From Isoetes taiwanensis (taxonomy: Eukaryota > Streptophyta > Lycopodiopsida > Isoetales > Isoetaceae), in NCBI GenBank assembly GCA_021234155.1, contig JAJEKV010000052.1, positions 4,633,606 through 4,697,605 on the forward strand: a stretch of 64,000 nt of DNA. The letters run 5' to 3'. The position numbers and the translations under genes were made by a program. Shown here one piece after another: positions 34,691 through 44,492 of the stretch. How positions within the stretch are numbered: position 1 is the stretch's first letter; every line of letters begins with the position of its first letter. A model generated the notes under the pieces. It ran no database searches. It saw only the letters and a list, made by a program, of their open reading frames with translations, and was not told the origin of the DNA.

Positions 34691-36220
34691 ATATATTGCT
34701 CTAATATTTCCATCTCTTTTGGCCTTTTTATTGCAGAATATGCTGGGATGCTGGAGAGTATTATATTTAGTAACTACTCTTGCATCAGGAGAGTTCTACT
34801 AGGATGGGCACATATACTGGATGCTAAGCAGGAAGCACGAGAATAAATCATGGTTGATAAAATGCAAAATTTTGATGGAACTCAATAGTTATCGCTCATG
34901 CCAGAACTGTCACATATACTGGACGTTAGGCGGTCTATCCATTCAAAGCTATCTTAAAATTCCCATCATCTTTTTCAACAAATACATAAAGATGATGTAG
35001 CTTAAGGAGATTGAAGTGCAAATTACTAGCAAGCATAAGCGATTTCAAACAAAGTACCGTGAGGTATCATTGTCATCTTATTTGAGTGCATACTCATTAT
35101 TCTATGAATGGCAAGCAGATAAGGTCTCCTTTCTGATGGTTATTATATGGATGGCTTGCAGATAAGGTCTCCTTTTTATACATTAGATAGGATAGAAATA
35201 ACCATTTGCTCCTTTGTTATCCATTATTTTACAGCATATTCATGTGAAATTTGATATTGTTTGAGAAAAAGGAACTATAATTGTACAATGATTTAAACAC
35301 ATTATGGTGCTTCAAGGTTCAGGGTTGATATGGTTCTTACAGGTTGGCAAATTCGTCTTCCTGGAGATAAAAGATGTACTCTTTCTTGGCCCTCAATCTT
35401 TACTTGACAATTTTGGCGTAAAATTCGAGCCACCTCTAGCTAAGGAGGTTCATCTGTAGATATGATGGACAAAAAAAGTTAGAACCGATTCTGCTTTGGG
35501 CAAAACAAAGACTATCTGTCGGTGACAGCTTCTCTAACTACTGCATCTCCAGTAAGTATAGGAATCAAATTGAGGCTTTAAGGTAATGCGGAATTGGCTC
35601 TAATGTGATATGTGATGTGTTTGGTGCATGTATATGATATGTTTGATCTGTTATATGCTATATACGATTTATTAATTGGACAATGTTTATGTTGGAATGT
35701 AGTGATTTATGTATTCACAATTTTCTGAAAAGTAATACTTTGACAATTAAGTAGTTCTCAACTGCTACATTCTGGCATGGAAGAGGCATTGCTCATAGCC
35801 ATACATATCAATATTATTTTTATGCGATTGCATGAACATGTTATTTTTTCCTATAGCATATTCATCAATATATTGAAAGAAAGGCACAGACAAGAAGAAA
35901 CAACAGAGCAACTTATGAGGTCACTAACCTTTCTGTCTTGCTGCAATCCAACACACTAATCTTTGCTCGCGCCTCAAAATATGGTATTTTCAGTTTTATT
36001 TTGCATTTGATATGATGCATGTTCTTTGATATGTTGGTTCGTATTTGGCTCAGCCTGTTACCTTGCATACAAACCTAGAAGATATTAAATGCCACCTTTG
36101 AATGTTCCAGGATATTATAGTACACGAATTGCTTACATGCTCTATGCGGTTAACATGCATTGGCTGATAAAGGTTACTGATTTCCTGCCTTTTACATAAA
36201 TGTAGGCCTGGGATTAATAG
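34691..36220. other. non-coding stretch
   Basis: No gene recognised. It has a short duplicated word GCAGATAAGGTCTCCTTT near 35119 and 35158. The first part resembles the sequence following each unit of the preceding array. Confidence 0.4.
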
Positions 36221-36727
36221 AGAATTCTATCGATCTGAGCCCTCGGATCGAGATTCTAGAGGGGGCGAGCATGCATGTCGCGCATGCATGCATTGCATGC
36301 CTTCTCTGGTTGGGAGATCGCTATATTAGGCGAGGTTGTTCATCAACGTCTCATCGACGGTTCCTCTTCTCTCTCAGCAGTACCTTATTCTCTATTCTCT
36401 ATGGATTGATCAATTTGACGTTTCTTTCATGCTGTGGCATGTCCGTTCTCAGCCTTGCCTCTTCTTTAGCCATAATTCTTTGACCTTCGTCCTCGATCCC
36501 ATTTTGATAAGGAAGTTCTCTTCTATTCGGGAGGTTTTTGTCGTTTTCATGCGAGCCCCGTTCTAGAATTCCATCGATCCGAGCCCTCGGATCGAGATTC
36601 TAGAGGGGGCGAGCATGCATGTCTTGCATGCATGCATTGCATGCCTTCTCTGGTTAGGAGATTGCTATATTAGGCGAGGTTCTTCATCAACGTCTCATCG
36701 GCGCTTCCTCTTCGCTCTCAGCAGTAC
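36221..36727 (+). repeat. direct repeat (about 165 bp) carrying RY (CATGCATG) clusters
   Basis: Units at 36221-36387 and 36565-36727 start AGAATTC(T/C)ATCGATC and end at CAGCAGTACCT. Each contains a dense run of CATGCA/TGCATG motifs (36269-36300 and 36613-36644). CATGCA is the RY element bound by B3 factors (ABI3/FUS3/LEC2) in seed plants. Whether these sites act here is unknown. No clear gene follows. Confidence 0.8.
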
Positions 36728-37703
36728 CTATCTTTTTGTGTCAGCGCTTTGGGGGCTTTTGTGCTGAAAATAAAAATGCAGAGACCAATCAGAGCATTTT
36801 TGAGAAACGTGTTTTCTAGCTAAACCTTTTGCCAAAAATGTGTTTTTCAATGTCCAATGTGCTTTGTTCTTGAAAATGAGCATGATAAACATTTATAGAG
36901 TAACGTTTCTTTTATTTGTGATGTTATTGATGTGTTTCTTAGAAATTTTAGTTGCAAAGGAGGCAAAAACTCCAATTTGGTTTGAACCAGCTTTATGCCA
37001 ACATGTGAGAGAAAGATTAAATCAACCTCCTCTCTTCATATTAGATATTAGATATTCATGTTCATATAGTAACTTCCAACTTAAGCGACAATATACCTTT
37101 CAATATCGAATTTGTCTACTTTATCTGGCATCACCTATTCATATGCAACCTATGACTCGCATTAACTTCCAATTTACGGTACAGAATATGCTGACCTCTT
37201 AAACATGCCCAGTACATCCTCTCATAAGCTGCAGGATATGTTATGTCATGATAATTATTCCCTATTATAATTATATTATATCGTAATGATCCAAAAACTC
37301 ACCCAACCCTTTGCCTTACTGCTAGTTATCCCTCTTTGGAGTGCCACTTAGCCAAAAATCGATTAGTCAAGTGGAACTTGCCATATGCAGCCTAACCAAC
37401 CCCATTGACCCTAAACCCTAATTCAAAATTGGGGCAGAACCAGAACCTAAGAAGCAACCCTGCACCAAGATGAGGCTCAACCACATAATAGATCCACAAA
37501 TGCAAGCATATGAAAAAGTCATTTTTTATGTACACGACTAAAGTCAGTAACATCCACTAATACATTGACCAAAGTTGGAATCCTACAAGACCAATCACAA
37601 ATGTGTCAGTCAAGCTAAATCCAATGTCGTCTTAATAAACTAGAACACGACAAACTCCAAATGAAATCCCACAACTAACAAGGAAAAGCCACAAGAATTC
37701 GAC
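36728..37703. other. non-coding stretch
   Basis: Holds an open plus-strand frame of 120 codons (36840-37202) with a hydrophobic segment near residues 20-40. I recognise no domain and do not call it a gene. Confidence 0.4.
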
Positions 37704-37881
37704 TCTTAAAGCATGCTCACAACATGCCAAAGAATTACACCCACTGAAACCAAACTTCCCCTTGCAACCAAACTTCCCCAAAGCTATTCAAGTCTTAAAG
37801 CGTGCTCACAACATGCCAAACAATTACACCCACTAAAACCAAACTTCCCGTTGCAACCAAACTTCCCCAAAGCTATTTGAA
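37704..37881 (+). repeat. tandem duplication, 2 x 89 bp
   Basis: Unit starts TCTTAAAGC(A/G)TGCTCACAAC; second copy begins at 37793. It contains CCAAACTTCCC repeats. Confidence 0.85.
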
Positions 37882-38059
37882 AACCAAACCTCTATATAAC
37901 TATCCACCAAATACTTCGCCCCAAAATTCAAACATATGCGATTTAAATAGGAAGAGCAAGGACAAAATTAGAGACGAAACCGTGAAAGGGTAATGCCGCC
38001 ACGCATGAGTCTTGCATGGAATGCATAAAGCCATTTGAAACAATGACATTTGTAAATGG

Positions 38060-38533
38060 ATAGAGATAAGATAAGATGAATTTTTACGTCCACAGGAACC
38101 CAATGGGTTATGGGACGGCACATGCAAGGGCAACAACCCATCTAAAACCTAGGGACTAGGCCCCATCACCAAACACAATAACCAAATATTAAAAGACTAC
38201 CAAGAAGAAGATAATCTAATGCTAGTGGTAATTTTGTGGTTCTAGAATTATCTAGACATAGCCAATCCAAGGATTGGAAGGCCATTGATCTAGAATAATT
38301 GTTGCGCCTCCCCTGTATACTGCCCATTTCTTTTGCAGGCGGGCTGCCCTCGCCTTGCAGAGCTCCTCCTTACGGTTACACAATTGAAGAGGGGAGAGGT
38401 CCTCCTGTACTGAGAAACTAGTCGCTCTGAGATGGTTTCCATGCTGAAGAACATGTAAGCGGCTAAGAGTGTCTTGAAACTGTACCAAGAGATGGCGAGG
38501 ATGATCAGGTCTTGCCGCTCCCACCCTAGAACC
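38060..38533 (-). mobile_element. LINE family A copy: ORF1 end joined directly to 3' tail
   Basis: On the minus strand, RPDHPRHLLVQF, LQHGNHLRATSFSVQEDLSP and WPSNPWIGYV (ending about 38252) match the C-terminal domain of the ORF1 at 44573-45163. That domain resembles the L1 ORF1 RNA-binding fold (PR.ILV.F.....LRGT...V.EDLS). It is followed, without any ORF2, by a 3' UTR containing CCTGTGGACGTAAAAA and a (TTATC)-type tail at 38063-38077. The 5' part was cut off by the chromovirus LTR at 38534. Confidence 0.7.
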
Positions 38534-39045
38534 TGTCATGAACCTACGAGAGAACAAGAAAAATACGCGGAAAATACGCAAGAAATATGGAAGAAATACT
38601 CTAAGATCGGCAAAGACATATAAACAGGAATCAAGAGTACAATGGCCCGAAGGCAAGCTGGAACACGAGACAGATGCCTAGAAGGCTCGAGACTGGTGTT
38701 GAACTGGAATGGTTCGACAAGAAGGAGGTGCCTCCTTATATATCTAGGCCAACGGTCAGGATCGTGCCACTCCAATGGATGAGATCGCGCCAAGTGTCGC
38801 GCATGCATTTAGGTTCTAGAATATTCTAGAACCTCTGGAGATAGTCCCACATATGAGAAAAACGTGAAAGAATATCTTCAACAAATATTAGTAGCGCACT
38901 TGGCAAGGATGTGTGACTCACAACTGGAAGGTTGCGAGTTCAAACCCTGTCTTGTGCAACTGCCCTTTTGCATCCGTGTGACGATCATCTTTTGTATATA
39001 CGAGTATAATGTTCGTATAATACGAATATTCATATGGTCGTCACA
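38534..39045 (-). mobile_element. chromovirus 3' LTR, 512 bp
   Basis: Starts (minus) TGTGACGACC after the priming tract AGGAGGGGGATGG and ends TTCATGACA. A TATA box (TATATAAGG) lies at plus 38734-38742. The pol stop codon TGA falls within the first bases of the LTR. The partner LTR is missing, so the inner edge rests on these landmarks. Confidence 0.7.
38895..38960 (+). other. tRNA-like segment inside the LTR (opposite strand)
   Basis: TAGCGCACTTGGCAAGG resembles an A-box and GCGAGTTCAAACCC (to 38947) a B-box/T-arm, spaced as in a tRNA or SINE. The D-arm does not pair well, so this is not a functional tRNA gene. It may be a SINE head captured by the LTR. Confidence 0.4.
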
Positions 39046-39499
39046 CCATCCCCCTCCTACGACGGCGACGAGTCCTTGGAGCCGGAGTACTCAAACTTGG
39101 CTTATTCGGGTAACGTCGGTGAAACTCCGCAATTTTGTCAGGCGCATTAGTCAGATTCTCGGCAAGCTCCCAGGTTCTATCACTTGGCGAGTAACCTTCC
39201 CAATCAACAAAATAATACAATCGTCGACGAAGAAACTTGGAGTCCAGAATCTCTCGAACCTCGAACTCCTCATGATCATCAATCTTGACTGGTGGTGGAG
39301 GTGGAGGTACTCGATCTGGAAATGGATTTGCCATATAGGGTTCCAACAAAGACACATGGAACACTAGGTGAAGCCGAACTGATGGCAGAAGCTCAAGACG
39401 GAAAGCAACATCACTAACTCGTTCAATGATTCGATAGGGACCTAAGCGCCGGTAGTCGAGCTTGTGACAAGGGCGAGCTATCGGCAAATTCCGACGCAA
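39041..39499 (-). pseudogene. integrase C-terminus and chromodomain
   Basis: Open frame of 152 codons. The first part (DYRRLGPYRIIERVSDVAFR, then HLVFHVSLLEPY) is the GPY/F module of the integrase C-terminus. It is followed by the chromodomain EFEVREILDSKFLRRRLYYF, VDWEGY and TWELAENL. The aromatic positions that bind methylated histone H3 look partly kept. It ends in an Arg-rich tail and a stop inside the LTR. Chromodomains steer chromovirus integration toward heterochromatin. Confidence 0.88.
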
Positions 39500-39502
39500 G
39501 AG

Positions 39503-39985
39503 CTAAACAAGATCACCAACTGCAAAATGAGGAGCGTCCTGACGGTTCTGATCTGCATGATAACGATAACGTGCTTGGGCCTGGAGGAGATGGTGCTGAA
39601 GATCATCCTGGAGCATGCAGAGCTTCTCTGGGATTGACTGAGTCATATCCAGGAGCAGTGAAAGACCACCAGGATGCATAAAGAACGGAGTCTGGCCTGT
39701 GGAGGCATGGACAGAATTATTGTAAGCAAATTCTGCCAGCAGTAGCCAATCAACCCAGTTATCCTGCTGATAATTGATGAAGCATCGCAAATACTGCTCA
39801 AGTGTTTGATTATTGCGCTCCACCTGCCCATTGGTCTCTGGGTGATGTCCAGAGGAGAACCGACGTGGCTTCACTGGAGATAGAAGTGCTGCAGGAATGA
39901 AATGTGCCATCTTGGAAAAACGGTCAACAACAACAAGAATGGTGTCATGACCCTGGGAGAATGGAAGCTCGACAATAAAATCCAC
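39503..39985 (-). pseudogene. integrase core, internally deleted
   Basis: Starts with MDFIVELPFSQGHDTILVVV and DRFSKMAHFIPA (first catalytic Asp near the start), then passes within about 12 residues to HHPETNGQVERNNQTLEQYL, which holds the catalytic Glu region. The roughly 60 residues that normally separate them, including the second catalytic Asp (SDRG...F box), are missing. The deletion abolishes strand transfer. A stop precedes the next frame at 39500. Confidence 0.85.
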
Positions 39986-40008
39986 CGAAATACTCTTCCA
40001 AGGACCGG

Positions 40009-40430
40009 CTAGAACTGGTAAAGGCTGAAGCAGGCTATGTGAGCGGTGTTTGGGAGCTTTTGCACGACAGCAAATATCACTTGAGCGTACAAAAGTCTCA
40101 ACAGTGCGGCGGAGACCTGGCCACTAATAATCTCGAGCAATAAGTTCCAGAGTCTTGGCAATGCCAAAATGGTTGGGGAGAGGAGAATCATGGCAGGATT
40201 GCAGAACTTGAAGTCGAGGGGCACCATCCGGAATATACAGGAATCCATCATGAAACAGAAGTCCATCTTGAACCTCAAAATGATCATAGTCCAACCTCAT
40301 TTGTCGGGAAGATGATGCTGAGCCAAGCTATGATATTATGTCCTGCGCCAATGGATCAGAAGGAAAAAATGCTCGAACGAACTCCAAGAAGGATGTATCA
40401 TGAGGCCTTTCGAACAAAGTGATGGCCATG
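40009..40430 (-). pseudogene. integrase zinc-binding (HHCC) region
   Basis: In shifted frames the minus strand reads DGFLYIPDGAPRL, LPNHFGIAKTLELIARDY, a stop in place of Trp, then WPGLRRTVETFV and CCRAK. This is the H2C2 domain that precedes the integrase core. The GPWKSISVDFIVELP link joins it to the next piece. Confidence 0.7.
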
Positions 40431-40449
40431 AGCTGTAAACGATCAGGTC

Positions 40450-40977
40450 CTAGAATAACCTGTGATTGCTGATCAAATGCTGGCTCCCTCGCCTTAGATT
40501 CGAAATAAGATCTACGAGAAAGAGCATCTGGTTTCCCTTGAAGTGTGCCAGACCGAAACTTGATGATGAAATCAAAGCGGGATAGCAGCTATGTATGCCA
40601 CTGAGCCTGACGACGATTAAGAACTCGAGCAGATGAAAATACTCCACATTGCAATGGTCCATATACACAGTCACCTTATGAGGAGAACCCTCAAGAAATC
40701 GTCGCCACTCCTGAAAAGAGTCAACAATCGCCAAAAGTTCTTTATTTTAAACAAGATAGTTGATTTCTGCAGCCTGGAACTTTCGGGAATGATAGGTGAT
40801 CGGGTGTAGCTCATGATCATCCCCTTCTTGCGACAAGATGCTGCCAAGAGCAAAATCTAATGCATCAGCTTCGAGAATATAGGGACGCACAGGATCCAGG
40901 TGTGCAAGAACAGGTGTTGCTGTAAAAGCATGCTTCAGAGTGATGAATGTTGACAGTTGTCCACTTAAAAGGAACAT
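40450..40977 (-). pseudogene. RNase H domain, broken
   Basis: Minus-strand pieces: ITLKHAFTATPVLAHLDPVR, ILEADALDFALGSILSQ and HPITYHSRKFQAAEINY, then (40734-40450) EWRRFLEGSPHKVTVYMDHC. In gypsy RNase H the equivalents are LEADAS..A.GA.LSQ, PVA..S.K...AE.NY and H....T..DH.NL. A stop (TAA) interrupts at about 40747. Confidence 0.8.
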
Positions 40978-41714
40978 CCTTCCTGGTGAGACGTGTCAAA
41001 GGCAAGATGATCTCTGAATAGTCCTTGATGAAGCGGCGATAAAAATTGGCAAACCCTAAGAAACACTGTACGTCTTTAACTGAGGAAGGTGTTTTCCAAT
41101 CAAGAACTGTGCTGACCTTCTCTAGATCCATGGTAACACCCTGAGACGTGATGCCATAGCCTAGAAACTCGACATTGTCCTGCTCGAATTGACACTTCTC
41201 CAGCTTGGCATAAAGTCCGTATTCCTGTAGCTTCTGAAGGATCTTCCTGACATATTCTTCATGCTCCTCTAAAGTCTTCGAATAAACCAGAATATCATCT
41301 AGATAGACGATAACAAAAAGATCCAAAAACTCCCGAAAAACATCGTTAGCCATGTGTTGAAAGACCACTGGAGCATTTGTAAGGCCAAAAGGCATGACGG
41401 TATACTGAAAAATGACCATACTGAGTTCGAAAGGCTATCTTCCACTCATCACCTTCCCTGATGCGGATAAGATTATAGGCACCTCGAAGATCAATTTTCG
41501 TGAAGTATCGTGCACCTTGTAGCCAGTCAAGTAACTCTGGAATCAGAGGGAGAGGATACCGATTATGCAGAGTGATCTTGTTGAGGCTGCGATAATCCAC
41601 AATCAGCCGCAAAGAACCATCCTTCTTGGAATCAAAGCAGATGGCAGCTCCTGCAGGTGACTGAGAATGTCGAATAAACCCAGTTGTAAGATTCTCCTCG
41701 ATATAGGTCCGCAA
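40865..41714 (-). pseudogene. reverse transcriptase domain, one frameshift
   Basis: Piece 1 (41714-41346) has [34 protein letters not shown] and [15 protein letters not shown]. Piece 2 (41419-40865) has [20 protein letters not shown], the catalytic VIVYLDDILVYS with both Asp residues, and FLGYGITSQG and VQCFLGFANFYRRFI. These are the seven RT blocks in gypsy form. The frameshift lies near 41395-41415, between blocks 3 and 4; otherwise the domain is well kept. Confidence 0.92.
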
Positions 41715-42235
41715 AATCCATAGTCATAAGGACGATGCTCCGGAAGCTTGCTAGCTTTGACCTTATCAAAGACATCGCAAAATCCTTGTACTTATCAGGA
41801 AGGACAGGAGCAGACGTTTCTGAAGTAGAGCTAGTCGAAGGATGGACTTGGATTGCAAATGCTGACTCTGGGACCTTGCCTACCCGATCTAATAAACTTG
41901 TGAAAAGAGATCTTCGAGATACGGAGCTGAGGGCGCGAAGAAGCCTCTACAGAAGCAGGATAAAAAACAGGAGCAAGAGCAGGAACAGGAGCAGAAGTAG
42001 GAGCAACTGGGACGTGAACTAACTGGAACAAGAATTGGAGCTGGGACATCATCTAGAATATGGTCAGAATCTTAGACATGAACTAGAGCAGAGACAAGAG
42101 TCAAATCGGGATGTGGAGCAGAAATAAGAATAGCAAGGACAGAATCAGGAGCCCACGGTACTGTATGGACTGAAGTAGATATTGGTGCAGAGGCCTGAAC
42201 TACAGATGAACTGAAACTAGAGCTCGAACCAGCAA

Positions 42236-42520
42236 ACGAAAGGATCTAGTACGCCAATCAATCTGTGGGTTATGTAGCTCGAGCCAGGGCAGACCCAAGA
42301 CTACTAATGCATGTGGGCTAGCAATGAGATTGAAGGAAATGCTACAAGAAGCTCCCTCGAACAAAACGTGAAGAGGTGCAGTACATTATGTGACTGCACC
42401 TGAAGAGATCTCACGCCCATCAATCACATTAACAGAGCTAGGATGCTCGACCTTGCTTCTAGGAATGGCGTGCTTAGTAGCGAACATACTATCGATTGTA
42501 GACAGGCCAAACATGCAGTA
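42236..42520 (-). pseudogene. aspartic protease end of the chromovirus
   Basis: Minus strand reads VNVIDGREISSGAVT, an in-frame stop, then CTAPLHVLFEGASC, ISFNLIASPHALVVLGLPW and LELHNPQIDW. This is the pre-RT block of Tf1-like elements. The N-terminal D-S/T-G active site is not visible because the element is cut near 42520. Between this block and RT (41735-42235) lies a low-complexity Gln/Arg/Ala linker without a domain. Confidence 0.75.
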
Positions 42521-43484
42521 CATATATTAATTTCCTTGTCTTCAAATTTGAGAAGTTTGATACGTCTTAAATGTGGCTAACAGGAGAACAAGGGAGAATC
42601 CAGCGGAGAGAAGAATGGCATCGATGAAGGCATCTGTTGCAGTCCACAACATGAAGAGGACCGTGGAGATGGAGAAGATTAAACTATTACCTTCATGATA
42701 GTCTCTGAAATTTAGTTCTTTCAGCATGTAATTTTTGCCTATGAGCATTGTTAAAACTTTATAATGATTATGAATAAAAAAATCAGTCAACTTTCTGTAC
42801 CACTTTATCTTCTTGCAATTTGGAAAAAAGCGTTCTGTTTACTCGAAATAAGGGCAATTTTGAGAGAGATGCTATTAGCAAAATATCTTGGTTGTGTTTG
42901 TAGGTGATTGATTATTTTTTTGTCATAACTTTCTTGTTTCTTTTATTACTAGATTTGACACAAGACTTGACTCACTAGATGATGCAAAGTAGACAAACTT
43001 GAGCCTTAAAATTTAATGTGTCCTTTCACACAAGACTTGACTTAATAGGAGTGCAAAGTTGAACAGTTTTTGAGTTTTAAATTTGATGCAATTCTAGAAA
43101 GTAGATTCAATTATGTTTGTTATTAACTTGTCACAATTTTGTTGAAATGTCAATAATTATATCCCACAACTATTTACTACAATTGTGTTACTATGATGCC
43201 AAATGCTTGATAGTATATTGGTAATAAACTTGTTATAATGTCCATAACAATATCAATGCCATCTTGACACATCGTCGTTGCAGTGTTGCTAGAAATTGCC
43301 GTTGCGTCTAAATTTATGACAAATGAACATGACACAATCTTGTCATAATAGTTGACGCTCCGGTGACAACTTTGTGGCAAATGAATATGTCAGCATAGTG
43401 ACAAGGATGTGACAATAAATGGAGTTTAGAAGATCCCATTTGTGTCAACAATTTCGACGTAATATCTGACGATATGAGCACCTT
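42521..43484. other. no recognised gene; right part probably CACTA-like
   Basis: No coding sequence recognised. The right 350 bp carry many TGTCA/TGACA words, like subterminal repeats of a CACTA element. Confidence 0.35.
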
Positions 43485-43496
43485 TCTCTTGTAGTG
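43485..43496 (-). mobile_element. CACTA-type terminal inverted repeat (one end)
   Basis: TCTCTTGTAGTG is the reverse complement of CACTACAAGAGA, the conserved tip of plant CACTA elements. The adjoining 300 bp contain repeated (A/T)TGTGACA-like words. The other end was not found, so the element is partial or its second tip has decayed. Confidence 0.5.
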
Positions 43497-44270
43497 ATGG
43501 GAGCCACTCGACAACATGGAGGAATTTGAAAGCAGAAGGCAACCTTATGGAGGAAAATTCAGCAAATCAAAGTTCAAGATGGTGTGCAGGGAAGCTCGAA
43601 CACAAATAATAAAGAGGAAACTACAGAAAGGATGATTGAGACATCGAGAATAGACACATGAGCTGCTAAGAAGGGCTATTCAATAGCCAATGGGCATCAA
43701 GGCACTTACGCCATTGATCACATTAGAGGAGGAACATCTTCTAGTCGAGGATATTCTCCAAGTGCCATATTGTCTCAAGAAAGAGCCCCACATCGACGAC
43801 TATTATCACAGCTATGGCACCAACAAGTAGATGACTTCATCGACTAGTTACAGCAAGCGTTTCTAAAAGATGAGACTGGACATATCTCCTAGGAAGAGCG
43901 GTTATCTCAAATATATAGGCCCATAGTAGTATCAGAGCTAGACTTCAAGCAAAGATGCTTTGACTAAGGAGGAATTGAGGATGGTCTGCAAAGGAATGGA
44001 AGTACGACCAGATCTTAACCAACTTCTTCCTTGTCAGCCCTGATTTGTCAAAGCAGCTACATCAACCTCGACAGCACCATCTCAAGATCATGATGACCTT
44101 CTATCTTAGAGATTGGCGGTCAAACACCAACAGGAAGAGACACCATGGGGGACCAAATACCAGCATTATTAACTGATTCATCAAGATTATAGTTCCTACA
44201 TATGGATGCGAATACACTTCTCTCAGGAAGAGAAGTTGCACAGTTAGAAATGGTAAAGCACTCAACATTA
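43497..44270 (+). other. decayed gypsy gag region (left of the tandem duplication)
   Basis: Gln- and charged-residue-rich broken frames lead into the duplicated gag segment at 44271. No intact motif. Confidence 0.35.
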
Positions 44271-44492
44271 TCATCAATCTTATAATAGCAACAGACGACC
44301 ACCAAGACAGAGAATTCAATCGACGGGGTCAATACAATAGTATCGATTTAGGAGTTAGAAGGATCATCCTCAAATCTTATAACCTCCAAGGCAGGGTGAG
44401 TCAACATGAAAGATTATAAAGAGTCAAGAACATTACCTTCCAGATTTTGGGACGCGACAACAAGATCTTACCTTGCCCACTACATCATCGAG

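Larger units (their letters stand above)
38534..42520 (-). mobile_element. chromovirus (Ty3/gypsy with chromodomain), 5'-truncated
   Basis: Reading the minus strand from right to left: protease end, RT, RNase H, integrase, chromodomain, polypurine tract and 3' LTR. This is the standard gypsy order. Motifs resemble the Tf1/Sushi and Tcn1-like chromoviruses of fungi, vertebrates and early land plants rather than the CRM or Reina types of flowering plants; that is a judgement by eye. Gag and the 5' LTR are absent; upstream of 42520 the sequence is unrelated. Many stops and frameshifts make it inactive. It inserted into a LINE family A copy (left flank). Confidence 0.88.

Noticed and set aside
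36840-37202. 120-codon frame with a hydrophobic segment
   Set aside because: No domain, no splice or UTR context, AT-rich composition; a chance open frame is likely.
38895-38960. Functional tRNA gene
   Set aside because: T-arm-like sequence is present but the D-arm does not pair and no acceptor stem can be formed.
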